Shown piece by piece: positions 35,622-45,123 of a DNA stretch of 64,000 bases. The position numbers and the translations under genes are program-made. Each line of letters starts with the position of its first letter. The stretch's first letter is position 1. This DNA comes from Ketobacter sp. (lineage in GTDB: Bacteria; Pseudomonadota; Gammaproteobacteria; Pseudomonadales; Ketobacteraceae), in contig NZ_RCHN01000020.1 in the NCBI RefSeq assembly GCF_003671495.1, positions 186,001-250,000 of the forward strand, read 5' to 3'. The notes under the pieces were generated by a model. That model did no database searches and was not told the origin of the DNA. It worked only from the letters and a program-made list of their open reading frames with translations.

Positions 35622-37253
35622 TCACATGGAATGGCAGATAACCGGCTGGGAGCGCCCTTTCACCTGACTCAACCCCATTTGCGTGCTGCGTCCAGCCAGG
35701 TCATTGGGCAGGCGGGCTTTCACATCATCGCTGATGAGGATGGTGGTGCCGAACTCCTTGTTCAAGTGCTCCAGGCGGGCCGCCACGTTCACGGTATCGC
35801 CGATCACCGCATACTTCATCCGGGTCTTGGAGCCCAGATTCCCCGCCACCACCGCGCCAGTGTGCAGACCGATACGAAATTCGATGTGGTCCACCCCCAG
35901 CGCCTGCCAGCGTTGGGCCAGGCCATCGGACTGCCACTGTTTGTTAAGGGCATCCAGGGCCTCCCGCATGGCCAGTGCGCAGCGGGTGCCTTTTTCCGCG
36001 TGATCCGGCGTGGCCTGAGGCGCACCGAACACCGCCAGGATGCCGTCCCCCAGAAACTCGATCACACAGCCCTTATGCTGGTCGATGATGCTGTTCATCA
36101 CCCCCAGGTACTCGTTCAGCATGGACACCATCTGCAGGGGCGACAAACGCTCACTGATGGTGGTGTAATCTTTCAGGTCACAGAACAGCACCGTGACCAC
36201 CACCTCTTCCCCACCCAGGTCAATCTTCTGCTCCTGGGAGAGTACAGAGCGGGCCACATCCTCACTGAGGTAACGACCGAACAGATCCCGCAGAGTCTGG
36301 CGCTCTTTCAGCTCATCTGCCATTTTGTCGAAATACCGGCCCAACAGGCCGAACTCGTCCTCCCGCCGCATGTGCATGCGCACATCCAGGTTACCCTGGG
36401 CCACCGCACCGGTACCCTGTATCAAGCGCCCCAGCGGTTCACGAATGCTGCGCGACACCACCCAGGACACCAGCGCAATCACCAGGAAAGACACCACAAA
36501 GATCACCCCGGAGGCCATCAACACCCGGTTCTCCACCATGTTGAGCCGTTCCGCCTTGACGTCCACACCCACCAGCCCGATGGCCTTGCCCTGGGTGGTG
36601 CGCAGCGGCGCATAGGCCGATAGGGTATAGCCGAACTCGTCGCGATAGGGCACATCCTCCACCGAAGGGCGGGAGAAGCCTTTCAACATCACGGGCGTGT
36701 CTTCGGCGGAATAGAACTGGCCCGGTTCACCCTGCAATTCGCCCTTGGCGTAGTCCACAAAAAAGAAAAGCTCGGTGGGCACATCTGACGGCCGCAGGAT
36801 GTAAATCGAATCAATGTCGGTGTCCCGCTCCGCCATGGCTTCAAACTGGGCATGAATTTCCTCATGGAACGGCGTCAGCGTGGTGGCCTTGAGGTCGTAT
36901 GCCCCCACCCGGTCGGCATCGATGGTGGCGGCCAGGCTGGTAGACAATGTCAGCAGGCGTTGCTGCAGCGAGGCAATTTCCGATTGCGACCAGAGGGTGT
37001 AAAACAGGTACACCAGCACACCCAGGGTGAGGATCACCACACTGCCGTACAACAGGGTGAGCCGGAAATGGAAGCGATGAAAGGAGCGGATTTCGCGAAT
37101 CGGATCAGCAAACGCCACTGGCGCTTCCTGCACCGTGACTGCCCCAGCGGGCTCACCCATGGATTCACGCACCAGCAAGGGTGCCTCCGTGCTGGACCAG
37201 ACGGGCTGGGCCGCGGAGGATGGGGTATTGTTCGGTTTTCGACTGTCGCTCAT
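35622..37253 (-). CDS. HAMP-domain class III adenylate/guanylate cyclase
   Basis: A 543-residue membrane receptor cyclase. A basic N-terminal tail is followed by membrane helix 1 (about residues 65-88), a periplasmic sensor with Cache-like YTLSAYAPLRTTQGK, helix 2 (about 245-268), HAMP, and a catalytic domain with metal aspartates in VLFCDLKDYT and FLGDGILAVFG. YAVIGDTVNVAARLE is also present. It starts 27 nt after the larger Hsp70 gene on the same strand and may be the last gene of that operon. The ligand is unknown. Confidence 0.9.
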   Translation of the reverse strand: MSDSRKPNNTPSSAAQPVWSSTEAPLLVRESMGEPAGAVTVQEAPVAFADPIREIRSFHRFHFRLTLLYGSVVILTLGVLVYLFYTLWSQSEIASLQQRLLTLSTSLAATIDADRVGAYDLKATTLTPFHEEIHAQFEAMAERDTDIDSIYILRPSDVPTELFFFVDYAKGELQGEPGQFYSAEDTPVMLKGFSRPSVEDVPYRDEFGYTLSAYAPLRTTQGKAIGLVGVDVKAERLNMVENRVLMASGVIFVVSFLVIALVSWVVSRSIREPLGRLIQGTGAVAQGNLDVRMHMRREDEFGLLGRYFDKMADELKERQTLRDLFGRYLSEDVARSVLSQEQKIDLGGEEVVVTVLFCDLKDYTTISERLSPLQMVSMLNEYLGVMNSIIDQHKGCVIEFLGDGILAVFGAPQATPDHAEKGTRCALAMREALDALNKQWQSDGLAQRWQALGVDHIEFRIGLHTGAVVAGNLGSKTRMKYAVIGDTVNVAARLEHLNKEFGTTILISDDVKARLPNDLAGRSTQMGLSQVKGRSQPVICHSM

Positions 37254-37280
37254 TAACCTGATGCCGTTGGGTTGGGTGGC

Positions 37281-40082
37281 TCACCTTGCCAGCAGTTTCA
37301 AACCCACCGGAAGGGCTTCACCAAATACGAGTTTGCTCTCCTGGTCGTCCAGCACCAGTTTCTGTTCCACCATGGTTTGCCACAGCTCCGGGGCTTTGGC
37401 CGCTCGCAGCTTCTCTATTATTGTAGACCGTAAAGTGTCGGGCAGGTCACGGGCCCGGTCACCGGTGCAGCGGGCAATCATCACAGCGGCAAAAGCGGCA
37501 TTGCTGTTTTTCTTCCAGTCCTGGCTCAGTAGCAGCTTGCACCATGTCTGTGCCTGTTGGGGCGGCACTACCGATTCCACGCCACTGTGGAAGGGCTCGC
37601 GGGCGGCAATTCGTCCCAGAGCCCACCAGCTGGTCTGGGTTTCACTGGATTTCTCCAGTCGTTTGGCCAGCCAATTGGCCAATTCCACCTTGGTTTCCAC
37701 TGGCAAACCTTCCAGGGAAGCCGCTAACCGTACCATATCCTCGTAGGATTTGTTTTTGATCTCAGTCTTAATTTTAAGATTGCGAGCGGATGCAGGATTT
37801 ATGAATTTACTGATATCTTTAAACAGCTTTTTCTGGGCGCTGACATCCAGTCCACCGGCCGCGCGACGCCAGAACGTCCACCACTCCGCCCAGGATTGAT
37901 TCTCTTTCTCAAACTGCAAGCCTTGCTGATACAATCCCCACGCCTGCTGTATACGCCAATCGTCTGCCGGGTAGCCGAACCCCGGACGCAGGCAAAAGCC
38001 CGCCAGGTTAAACCACAGGCGTTCATGGGCCTGGGAACGCCGGCGTTTTTTGCGACGGGACCACAGCTCATCAAACAGCGCCCGGGCCAATGCCGTATCC
38101 CAGTCTTTGCGCTCCCCCAGTTTTTTTTCCAACTGTTGGCGCAACTGTTTCACGGCGTTTTTGTCGGCATCCTTGTCGTTGGCACCGAATACGGCTTCCA
38201 GGGCGTCCACGGCGGCCTTGAACCCGGCCGGCAGTTGCTGGGCCGAATGCTGGCTTTGCAGGTCCCGGCGCAACTGAAATTCCACCTGCCAACGTTGCTG
38301 CGGATCCGAAACCGAACGACACTGAATGTCCAGGGTACCGACTTCAGTCAGGCGCGTCACCAGCGCCACTTCCACTTCCCGGTCCTCGGACCCACCATCC
38401 AAAGCCGCCACCAGTGGCGGTAACGGCTGGAAGCGTTCTTCCTCCAGATCCAGTTCCACCAGTTCGCCCGGGGCAAACACCGCATCGCCGGAGTGGCCCA
38501 CCAGGGAAAACTGCACCGGCTGGTTCACCTGCAGGGCAAAGCGTCGGTCTGCCAAGGGCACTTCGTCCCCTTCCTCACTGCCCTTGGGTAGAATACACAC
38601 CCCGAGCGGTGTCTCGGCGGCAGCATCCACTTTCAGGAAGTAGGAGCGGGCCGAACCTCCGCCAATCCGCATTTGGTTGGTGGCGCGGCTCAGCCCGAAG
38701 GCCACTGCGCCGAAGGCTACAGCCAGGTGGGGGTCCCGGTTTTCCAACACGGTCACCGGCGCACCCCGCCACTGGCTCAACAGGGTTTGGGCGCGCTCAG
38801 TCAGCAGTTTGCTGTTGAACACACCACCGTTCATCAACAGGGCATCGGGTACTGCCGGCGTATCAGCACTGACATCGCCCTGCGCAGAAAGCGCCTTGCG
38901 ACACCCTGCCTGATGCTGGCTTAAAAACTGGGAAATGTATTTACTCACCGCGGGGTCCGGCGCATAAGGCAGGCCGAACTCCACAATGGCGCCGCTGCGC
39001 TTTCGCGGTCGCTCACCCAAATCGATCAGGGGAAAGAATCCCTCCAGGGCCAGGTCGCGGACCTCCTGCTGACTGAACTCCGCACTTTTCGCCCCGCCGA
39101 TCAGACGGGCACCCCCCCCCACCAGCGTCACTTTGGCGCTGGCCGGCGCCGGTTCGCCTAACAGTAATTCCTTGGCGGAACGGCTCTGTTGGATAAGCTG
39201 GCTGAGACTGGCGGCGCTCAGTGGCTTTCCCGTTGAGGTGATGCGCTGCTCCGCCATCCGGGCCAGGGCCAGGTCCACGTTATCGCCTCCCAACATCCAG
39301 TGGTCGCCCACCGCAATGCGGTTCAATTGCAATTTGCCGTCTTGGTGCTGCACCTGGATCAGGCTCAGATCGGTGGTGCCACCACCGACGTCCAATACCA
39401 GTAGCAAGTGAATGCCCTGCAATGCAGTGCGGGCCGCTTCACCGTGGCGAAAATACCAGTCGTAGCAAACGGCCTGGGGCTCTTCCAGCAGCGTGACCTG
39501 GGGTAAACCTGCCAGCTCGGCCGCCTGCAGGGTGAGGGAGCGGGCCGCCTCGTCAAACGAAGCCGGCACGGTGATCACCAGGGTCTGCTGATCCAGGGGC
39601 GCGTCCGGGTGTTCGTGGTTCCAGGCGCAGCGGATGTGCAGCAGATAGGAGGCCGACGCCACCACCGGTGAAACCTTGGCAACACCTTCCGCAGCGGCCC
39701 AGGGCAGAATGGGGGCAGAGCGCTCCACTCGACCGTGGGACAACCAGCTCTTGGCACTGGCAATCTGGCGGCCCTCCACTTTACTACCCAGGTCGCGGGC
39801 GTATTCACCCACCAGGTAGGGGGTGTCATCGCCGGGAATGGATTGACTTGGCCAGGGCAGAACCAACTGCTCCTCCGGCAGTTCGCCTGCTGCGGGATGA
39901 TAGCGAAAGGACGGTAGCAGCGGCCGCTTGGCCACCTCGCCGGGACCAATGAGCTGTTCAATTTCAAACAACTTGGCCTGAGCCCGGTCGGCTCCTACGG
40001 ACAGATCAGCATAAGACACCACAGTATGGGTGGTGCCCAGGTCGATGCCGACCAGATAACGCGCCTTGCCTGTTTCACTCAT
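37281..40082 (-). CDS. Divergent Hsp70 protein with long C-terminal extension (DUF3731-type)
   Basis: A 933-residue Hsp70 relative. The ATPase domain is intact: phosphate-1 motif GIDLGTTHTVV (12-22) and phosphate-2 motif LVLDVGGGTTDLS (228-240); the substrate-like beta region follows. About 330 further helical residues are absent from DnaK and correspond, as I recall, to the DUF3731 'DnaK-related' domain. It lacks the EEVD-type tail and no DnaJ or GrpE gene lies alongside. It is second of two Hsp70 genes, 16 nt apart, in an operon led by a DUF2760 protein. Clients are unknown. Confidence 0.88.
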   Translation of the reverse strand: MSETGKARYLVGIDLGTTHTVVSYADLSVGADRAQAKLFEIEQLIGPGEVAKRPLLPSFRYHPAAGELPEEQLVLPWPSQSIPGDDTPYLVGEYARDLGSKVEGRQIASAKSWLSHGRVERSAPILPWAAAEGVAKVSPVVASASYLLHIRCAWNHEHPDAPLDQQTLVITVPASFDEAARSLTLQAAELAGLPQVTLLEEPQAVCYDWYFRHGEAARTALQGIHLLLVLDVGGGTTDLSLIQVQHQDGKLQLNRIAVGDHWMLGGDNVDLALARMAEQRITSTGKPLSAASLSQLIQQSRSAKELLLGEPAPASAKVTLVGGGARLIGGAKSAEFSQQEVRDLALEGFFPLIDLGERPRKRSGAIVEFGLPYAPDPAVSKYISQFLSQHQAGCRKALSAQGDVSADTPAVPDALLMNGGVFNSKLLTERAQTLLSQWRGAPVTVLENRDPHLAVAFGAVAFGLSRATNQMRIGGGSARSYFLKVDAAAETPLGVCILPKGSEEGDEVPLADRRFALQVNQPVQFSLVGHSGDAVFAPGELVELDLEEERFQPLPPLVAALDGGSEDREVEVALVTRLTEVGTLDIQCRSVSDPQQRWQVEFQLRRDLQSQHSAQQLPAGFKAAVDALEAVFGANDKDADKNAVKQLRQQLEKKLGERKDWDTALARALFDELWSRRKKRRRSQAHERLWFNLAGFCLRPGFGYPADDWRIQQAWGLYQQGLQFEKENQSWAEWWTFWRRAAGGLDVSAQKKLFKDISKFINPASARNLKIKTEIKNKSYEDMVRLAASLEGLPVETKVELANWLAKRLEKSSETQTSWWALGRIAAREPFHSGVESVVPPQQAQTWCKLLLSQDWKKNSNAAFAAVMIARCTGDRARDLPDTLRSTIIEKLRAAKAPELWQTMVEQKLVLDDQESKLVFGEALPVGLKLLAR

Positions 40083-40098
40083 TCCGCTTCACTTCTGC

Positions 40099-41949
40099 TT
40101 ACTGATCCCGCACGTCAAATTCAACTTGCCAGCGCTGATCGCCTTCCCTGGGGATGGCTTCCAGGCACAAGGTGCCCAATTCATTAACCCGTGCTGCCAG
40201 TGTGACCGCAACCACCTCCCCGGCAGAGCGCCCCTCCGCAGGCAGAGAGGCCTGGATGGGAGGGAGTTCCTGTAACTCCTCATCACTCCAAGAGTCCAAC
40301 AGCATGCCGGGTTGGTCGTCGCGGCGCACAGTGGAGCCGAAGAACCGGAAGGTGACCGGCTCGCCCACCACCAGCCCGAATTCCTGCGCCCCGGGCGTAG
40401 TCTCAGTGCCCTCTTCCATGCCGAACGGGGCCACGCAAAGCGCCTGCAACGGTGGCGGCATGCCTGGTACGGCCGGCATGGCACTTTCGATACCTACATA
40501 ATAGGCGCTGGCCAGACCACCACGAATGCGCACGCCGTGGCCCTGGCGCACGTATCCGTAATAGGCGGCACCCCGTGCCACCGCCAGATCCAGATCCGCC
40601 CCATCCAGCAAGCGGGCAGGCTCAGCGCCAGCCTGCTGCAACCAACCGTTGATCACAGACATCAGCCGTTGCGCCAGTTTGGGGGCTTTCAGCACGCCAC
40701 CGTTAAACAGCACTGCGGTGGGTTTGATGAAGTCCTGGGCACTGCCGAAAAAATCCTGGGCTGCGTTAGCCTGGCGACAGAGAAACGCGGCCAAGTGGCG
40801 GGTTACCCCGGCATCCTGGGCATAGGGCAACCCCATCTGGGTGAGCGCCCCCCGCGGCTGTTGCCGGGGATGTTCAGTAATGCCCACCTGGGGGAAGAAC
40901 CCGTCCACCAGAGTTTGCTCCACCTCCTCCCGGGTCAGTTCGGTGCGCAGGGTGCTGCCCAGCAGCTTGGAGCCACGGCTCGGCACCACAATCGGCACCG
41001 CATCCAACTCTGCATCACCCAACAACGCTTCCTTGGCGTCCCGGCAGCCGTGGGTCAGCGCCTGAATCTGCCAGGGCTGCAGTGCCTTGCCTTCTGCATC
41101 CAGTTTGGCTTTCACCCGATAGGCCAGGGCCAGGTCCATGTTATCGCCGCCCAGCAGGATGTGATCCCCTACGGCAATACGGTTCAGCTCCAGGTTGCCA
41201 TCCTGTTCAGTGACGGCCACCAGGGACAAATCCGTGGTACCGCCACCAATGTCCACCACCAGTACCACATCCCCCACCGACACCTGCTCACGCCACTGGT
41301 CACCGGAGCGGTTAACCCAGCTGTAGAGGGCTGCCTGGGGCTCTTCCAACAGCGTCAGCCGGTTCAGGCCAATGCTGCGGGCGGCTTCCGCGGTGAGGTC
41401 CCGGGCCGCAGGATCGAACGATGCCGGTACCGTCAGGGTGATCTCCTGCTGTTCCAGAGGGTACTCGGGAAAGCGATGGTTCCAGGCACATTTAAGATGC
41501 TCAAGATAAGCCGCGGACGCAGCCAGGGGGGAAATTCTGGCCACTTCGTCCGGGGCGTTCAGAGGCAATAATGGAGAACGTCGGTCAACACCGCTGTGGC
41601 ACAACCAACTTTTGGCGCTGGCCACCAGGCGCATGGGCGTTTTGGCCCCGAGATAGCGGGCTGCATAGCCCACCAGCTGCGAGCCGCTTGCGCCCCAGGG
41701 CAGACTCAACTCCGTGGCAGACACCTCGGCCTCATGGGCCTGATAAAGAAACGACGGTAACTGGGCCCGGGCTTCCACCACCCCAGGCTGAGTGAGCTGA
41801 TCCACCGCCAGCACCTGTTCGGTGGGGTTGCCGGTTTCCGGCACGTGGGCTGCACTGTTCGCAGCGGAAGACGTCACGTCCAGATACGCCAGCACACTGT
41901 TGGTGGTGCCGAGGTCAATCCCGACGCTGTAACGACTGCCCTCACTCAT
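40099..41949 (-). CDS. Divergent short Hsp70 protein
   Basis: A 616-residue Hsp70 relative, close in length to DnaK but with a different C-terminus. Phosphate-1 is VGIDLGTTNSVLAY (9-22), and phosphate-2 is VVDIGGGTTDLSLV (231-244). The adenosine-site region reads LFNGGVLKAPKLAQRL. A helical lid of DnaK type is not apparent after the beta region. Its ATG overlaps the stop of the DUF2760 gene (ATGA). The long Hsp70 downstream shares the same odd insertions (SAKSWL, CAWNH), so the two are paralogues. Confidence 0.88.
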   Translation of the reverse strand: MSEGSRYSVGIDLGTTNSVLAYLDVTSSAANSAAHVPETGNPTEQVLAVDQLTQPGVVEARAQLPSFLYQAHEAEVSATELSLPWGASGSQLVGYAARYLGAKTPMRLVASAKSWLCHSGVDRRSPLLPLNAPDEVARISPLAASAAYLEHLKCAWNHRFPEYPLEQQEITLTVPASFDPAARDLTAEAARSIGLNRLTLLEEPQAALYSWVNRSGDQWREQVSVGDVVLVVDIGGGTTDLSLVAVTEQDGNLELNRIAVGDHILLGGDNMDLALAYRVKAKLDAEGKALQPWQIQALTHGCRDAKEALLGDAELDAVPIVVPSRGSKLLGSTLRTELTREEVEQTLVDGFFPQVGITEHPRQQPRGALTQMGLPYAQDAGVTRHLAAFLCRQANAAQDFFGSAQDFIKPTAVLFNGGVLKAPKLAQRLMSVINGWLQQAGAEPARLLDGADLDLAVARGAAYYGYVRQGHGVRIRGGLASAYYVGIESAMPAVPGMPPPLQALCVAPFGMEEGTETTPGAQEFGLVVGEPVTFRFFGSTVRRDDQPGMLLDSWSDEELQELPPIQASLPAEGRSAGEVVAVTLAARVNELGTLCLEAIPREGDQRWQVEFDVRDQ

Positions 41950-42527
41950 AACTCAACCTCAGCCGGTGCCAGGATTTTGGGATCATGGCCTTCCGCCAGC
42001 CTGGGCAGCTCTGCCTTGGTCACCTTCCAGCCGCGGTGCACCAGTACACCATTGAAGGGGGGCTCACCCACCACATTGCCGGTAACACGGTTTTGCGCGG
42101 GGTCGAACCCGGCATCCAGGGTAACCCGGGACTCTTCTTCTTCAGCGCGGATCGGTGCCAGGGAAAAATACTGATCCAGCAATTTCTTGCTGCCTTCGTG
42201 TACTACGCGAGAAACCGCACCGATTTCGGCGTCACTGAACCCGGTCAGGTCTTCGTTCAGGAAATCGATGAAACGGGCCTCCTGCTGCAGCAGGCCAAGC
42301 AATTGCAGGGCGGATTCCGGGTCGTTGGACTTCAGCACCGGAGCCGGCTTGGGTGCTGCCTCGGTGGCGGGCGCCGGAGCGGGTGTGCCCGCCTCGGCCA
42401 GGGTGGTGTTAGCGCCGCTTTTGCCAGTGCCCCGCAGCAGCGCCACCAGCAGCAACACCAGGCTCAGGCCACCCAGAATCAGGTGCAGCGCGTCAATGGA
42501 GGTGGGCATTACCGGATTGAATTCCAT
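41946..42527 (-). CDS. DUF2760 membrane-anchored protein
   Basis: A 193-residue protein with one N-terminal membrane helix (LHLILGGLSLVLLLVALLRG), a Pro/Ala-rich linker (about residues 40-65) and a C-terminal DUF2760 domain beginning SALQLLGLLQQEARFIDFL. The family has no known function but tends to sit beside paired Hsp70 genes. Start at 42527 (MEFNPVMP) is preferred over a frame seven codons longer. It would tether the Hsp70 pair to the inner membrane, an inference from topology and context. Confidence 0.82.
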   Translation of the reverse strand: MEFNPVMPTSIDALHLILGGLSLVLLLVALLRGTGKSGANTTLAEAGTPAPAPATEAAPKPAPVLKSNDPESALQLLGLLQQEARFIDFLNEDLTGFSDAEIGAVSRVVHEGSKKLLDQYFSLAPIRAEEEESRVTLDAGFDPAQNRVTGNVVGEPPFNGVLVHRGWKVTKAELPRLAEGHDPKILAPAEVEL

Positions 42528-42733
42528 AGTTTTCCACTCTTTGGTCAAAGGTCGATCGGATAAGCCGTATACGCAGCGTTTACCGCTGCACCACGGGAAA
42601 TGCCGCGCAGTTTACCATCTTGCTGCCCAGGATAAAGACCACATTAAAATCGTCTTTTATGTTTAACAAAATAGTGACATGATATGTCGGAATCTTTGTC
42701 CTACCGATGGGTCTAAACCTCCGTTGGTCTTGC

Positions 42734-42751
42734 ATTTCAAGCACTTGAAAT
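42734..42751. repeat. Perfect 8-bp inverted repeat in the htpX promoter
   Basis: ATTTCAAG and CTTGAAAT are separated by two bases. The right arm is the -35 element of the sigma-32-like promoter. The left arm gives the same element on the opposite strand but without a well-spaced -10, so a second promoter is not claimed. Confidence 0.6.
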
Positions 42752-42772
42752 CCGCCAGACCGCCCCGATGTA
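42744..42772 (+). promoter_or_regulatory. Sigma-32-like heat-shock promoter of htpX
   Basis: CTTGAAA (42744-42750), a 13-base spacer and CCCGATGTA (42764-42772) match the sigma-32 consensus CTTGAAA / CCCCATNTA with one mismatch. htpX is heat-shock induced in E. coli, which fits. Confidence 0.7.
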
Positions 42773-42831
42773 GACCACATTCGGATGAATTTTGAATTGT
42801 TCACTACCCTAGAGAGGTTAGAAAACCAGCC

Positions 42832-43716
42832 ATGATGCGCATACTGTTGTTCCTTGGTACCAACCTGGCCGTGATTGCCGTCGCCAGTATTACCCTGAGT
42901 CTGTTGGGGGTGCCTGGTTACTTGCAACAGAACGGCACCAACATTGACCTGATGTCCCTCCTGATTTTCTGTGCCGTGTTCGGCTTTGCCGGTTCTTTCG
43001 TTTCTCTGCTGCTGTCGAAGAAAATGGCAAAGTGGAGCTCCCGGGCCCAGGTCATCACTCAACCCCGCAACCACGCCGAACAGTGGCTGCTGGAAACCGT
43101 AAACGAACTTTCCACCAAAGCCGGCATCAAGATGCCTGAGGTGGCAATCTTCCCATCCCAGGTCTCCAATGCCTTTGCTACTGGCTGGAACAAGAATGAC
43201 GCCCTGGTGGCGGTGAGTGAAGGTCTGCTGCGGCGCTTCGATCGCGAAGAAGTGCGTGCAGTACTGGCCCATGAGATCGGTCACGTTGCCAACGGCGACA
43301 TGGTCACCCTGAGCCTGATTCAGGGCATTATGAACACCTTCGTGATGTTCTTTGCCCGCATCGCCGCGTTTGTCATTGACCAGTTCTTCCGCAACAACGA
43401 AGGCGAAGGCGGTCTGGGCATGTTCGGTCACATGGCCGTGGTGTTCATCTTCGACATGATCTTCGGCATTCTCGCCAGCATCATTGTTATGTGGTTCTCC
43501 CGCTGGCGGGAATTCCGCGCCGATGCAGCCGGTGCGGACCTGGCCGGCCGGGGGGCCATGATCCGGGCCTTGCAACGTCTGAAGGCGGAAATGGAACTGC
43601 CCAACGACCTGCCCGACACCATGGTGGCCTTTGGTATTCGCAGCGGCACAGTCGCCAAACTGTTTTCTTCACATCCGCCGCTGGATGCCCGCATTGCCGC
43701 ATTGAGCAACGCCTGA
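42832..43716 (+). CDS. htpX: Membrane metalloprotease HtpX
   Basis: A 294-residue inner-membrane zinc protease for quality control of misfolded membrane proteins, working beside FtsH. The HEIGH zinc motif is at residues 147-151 and the third ligand in [11 protein letters not shown] near residue 222. Membrane helices lie at about 5-25, 40-60, 160-180 and 195-215. The start MMRI equals that of E. coli HtpX. It is divergent from the DUF2760-Hsp70 operon across a 304-bp region with a sigma-32-like promoter. Confidence 0.96.
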   Translation: MMRILLFLGTNLAVIAVASITLSLLGVPGYLQQNGTNIDLMSLLIFCAVFGFAGSFVSLLLSKKMAKWSSRAQVITQPRNHAEQWLLETVNELSTKAGIKMPEVAIFPSQVSNAFATGWNKNDALVAVSEGLLRRFDREEVRAVLAHEIGHVANGDMVTLSLIQGIMNTFVMFFARIAAFVIDQFFRNNEGEGGLGMFGHMAVVFIFDMIFGILASIIVMWFSRWREFRADAAGADLAGRGAMIRALQRLKAEMELPNDLPDTMVAFGIRSGTVAKLFSSHPPLDARIAALSNA

Positions 43717-43730
43717 TCCAAGCTGATCGC

Positions 43731-43752
43731 AAGCCCGCCCCACGGCGGGCTT
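43731..43752 (+). terminator. Hairpin after htpX, probable terminator
   Basis: AAGCCCGCC and GGCGGGCTT pair perfectly around CCAC, 15 bases after the htpX stop. The following T-run is poor. Confidence 0.6.
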
Positions 43753-43791
43753 CGCGCTTTCTCCCTACCGACTGTCCACCTGCCTGATGCC

Positions 43792-45123
43792 ATGAAGCGC
43801 TTCTACCGCTGGATCAATAATCGGCTTCTGCCCAAAGAGATCAACACCTCCTCCAAACCACAGGATATATCCACCACGGCCTATGAAAAGCAGGATGTCA
43901 GCGCTGGCGCCCATGTGGTGGCCCTGAGTTTGACCAAAGCCGGCGACGCTTTGGCGGACGTTAAGCTCATGCTGCCCTGGCTGCTGAATGCCCTGGGCGC
44001 GCCGGTGTGGTTTATCGGCTGGCTGGTGCCATTACGGGAGGCTCTGGCGTTGCTGCCACAGTTGATCCTGGCACACTGGATCCAACGCTTCGATCGCCGT
44101 AAGGGCCTCTGGAGCCTGGGCAGCATCGTGCAAGGTCTGGCGATTGTTTTGATGGGCTGCGTGCCGTTTACCGGGCTGCGTGGGGCTGCAGCAGGATGGC
44201 TGATTTTGGGCTTGCTGACGGTGTTCAGCCTGGCCCGCTGCCTGTGCTCCATTGTGATCAAGGATGTGCAGGGTAGAACCATTGACCAGCAGCGCCGGGG
44301 ATCGGTCAGTGGCGTGGCCACCTCCATCGCCGGACTGGCAGGCATTGTCTTCGCCGCCGCGCTCATGCTGGGCTGGCTGAGCGAATCCAACCAAATCGCC
44401 GTGAGCATCGTGCTGGTGGTCGCCGGCTGCCTTTGGTTATTCGCCGCCCTGCACTATCAGGCGGTTCCGGAAGAGGCGGATCAGCCTGATGGCCATGCAG
44501 ACAAAGGCAAAGGCAGGTTTGAGCCATTCAAACACCTGCTGCAGGACCGCCAGCTGATCCACTTTCTGATCACCCGCAGCCTGTTTATCAGCACGGCTCT
44601 GGTGGCACCTTTCTATGTGATTCTGGCCAACCGCTACAGCGGTGGCAGTGTCTCCACACTGGGAGCGCTGATCCTGCTGACCGGGCTGGCCAATCTGTTC
44701 AGTGGCCGGTTTTGGGGCTTGTGGTCGGATATTTCCAGTCGCAGGGTACTGATGATCACCGGCACACTCTGTGGTGTCCTGGCGTTGGCGGTGGTGGCCG
44801 CATTACATCAAAACTGGTCATTTGCCCGCTCACCCTGGTGGTACGGTGTGGTCATACTCCTCCTCTATGTTGGCCACGCCGGGGTGAAGCTGGGGCGCAC
44901 CACCTATCTGATGGATATGGCCAATGCCGGCAACCGGGCCAAGCTGGTGGCGCTCAGCAATACCCTCATCGGCATTGTGCTGCTGGCGGCGGGGTCGGCG
45001 TTGGCCCTGCTGAGTAACCGCAGTGTGGAGTTTGCCATCCTGGTGCTGGGCCTCACCTCGTTGCTGGGGGCCGTGCTGGCCTGGCAACTGCCGGAGCTGC
45101 AAGCCGACAGTAAACAAAACTAA
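43792..45123 (+). CDS. MFS family transporter
   Basis: A 443-residue protein with about twelve membrane helices after a 50-residue hydrophilic N-terminus. A central cytoplasmic loop (about residues 230-250, EEADQPDGHADKGKG) separates the two halves, as in the major facilitator superfamily. The GLWSDISSRRVL segment is an MFS motif-A variant. No substrate is evident. Its last 4 nt overlap the convergent NAD-kinase-fold gene. Confidence 0.83.
   Translation: MKRFYRWINNRLLPKEINTSSKPQDISTTAYEKQDVSAGAHVVALSLTKAGDALADVKLMLPWLLNALGAPVWFIGWLVPLREALALLPQLILAHWIQRFDRRKGLWSLGSIVQGLAIVLMGCVPFTGLRGAAAGWLILGLLTVFSLARCLCSIVIKDVQGRTIDQQRRGSVSGVATSIAGLAGIVFAAALMLGWLSESNQIAVSIVLVVAGCLWLFAALHYQAVPEEADQPDGHADKGKGRFEPFKHLLQDRQLIHFLITRSLFISTALVAPFYVILANRYSGGSVSTLGALILLTGLANLFSGRFWGLWSDISSRRVLMITGTLCGVLALAVVAALHQNWSFARSPWWYGVVILLLYVGHAGVKLGRTTYLMDMANAGNRAKLVALSNTLIGIVLLAAGSALALLSNRSVEFAILVLGLTSLLGAVLAWQLPELQADSKQN

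Noticed and set aside
40312..41571. 419-codon open frame on the plus strand
   Set aside because: It is antisense to the short Hsp70 gene, whose motifs are intact, and is rich in His/Gln as expected from antisense reading of GC-rich codons.
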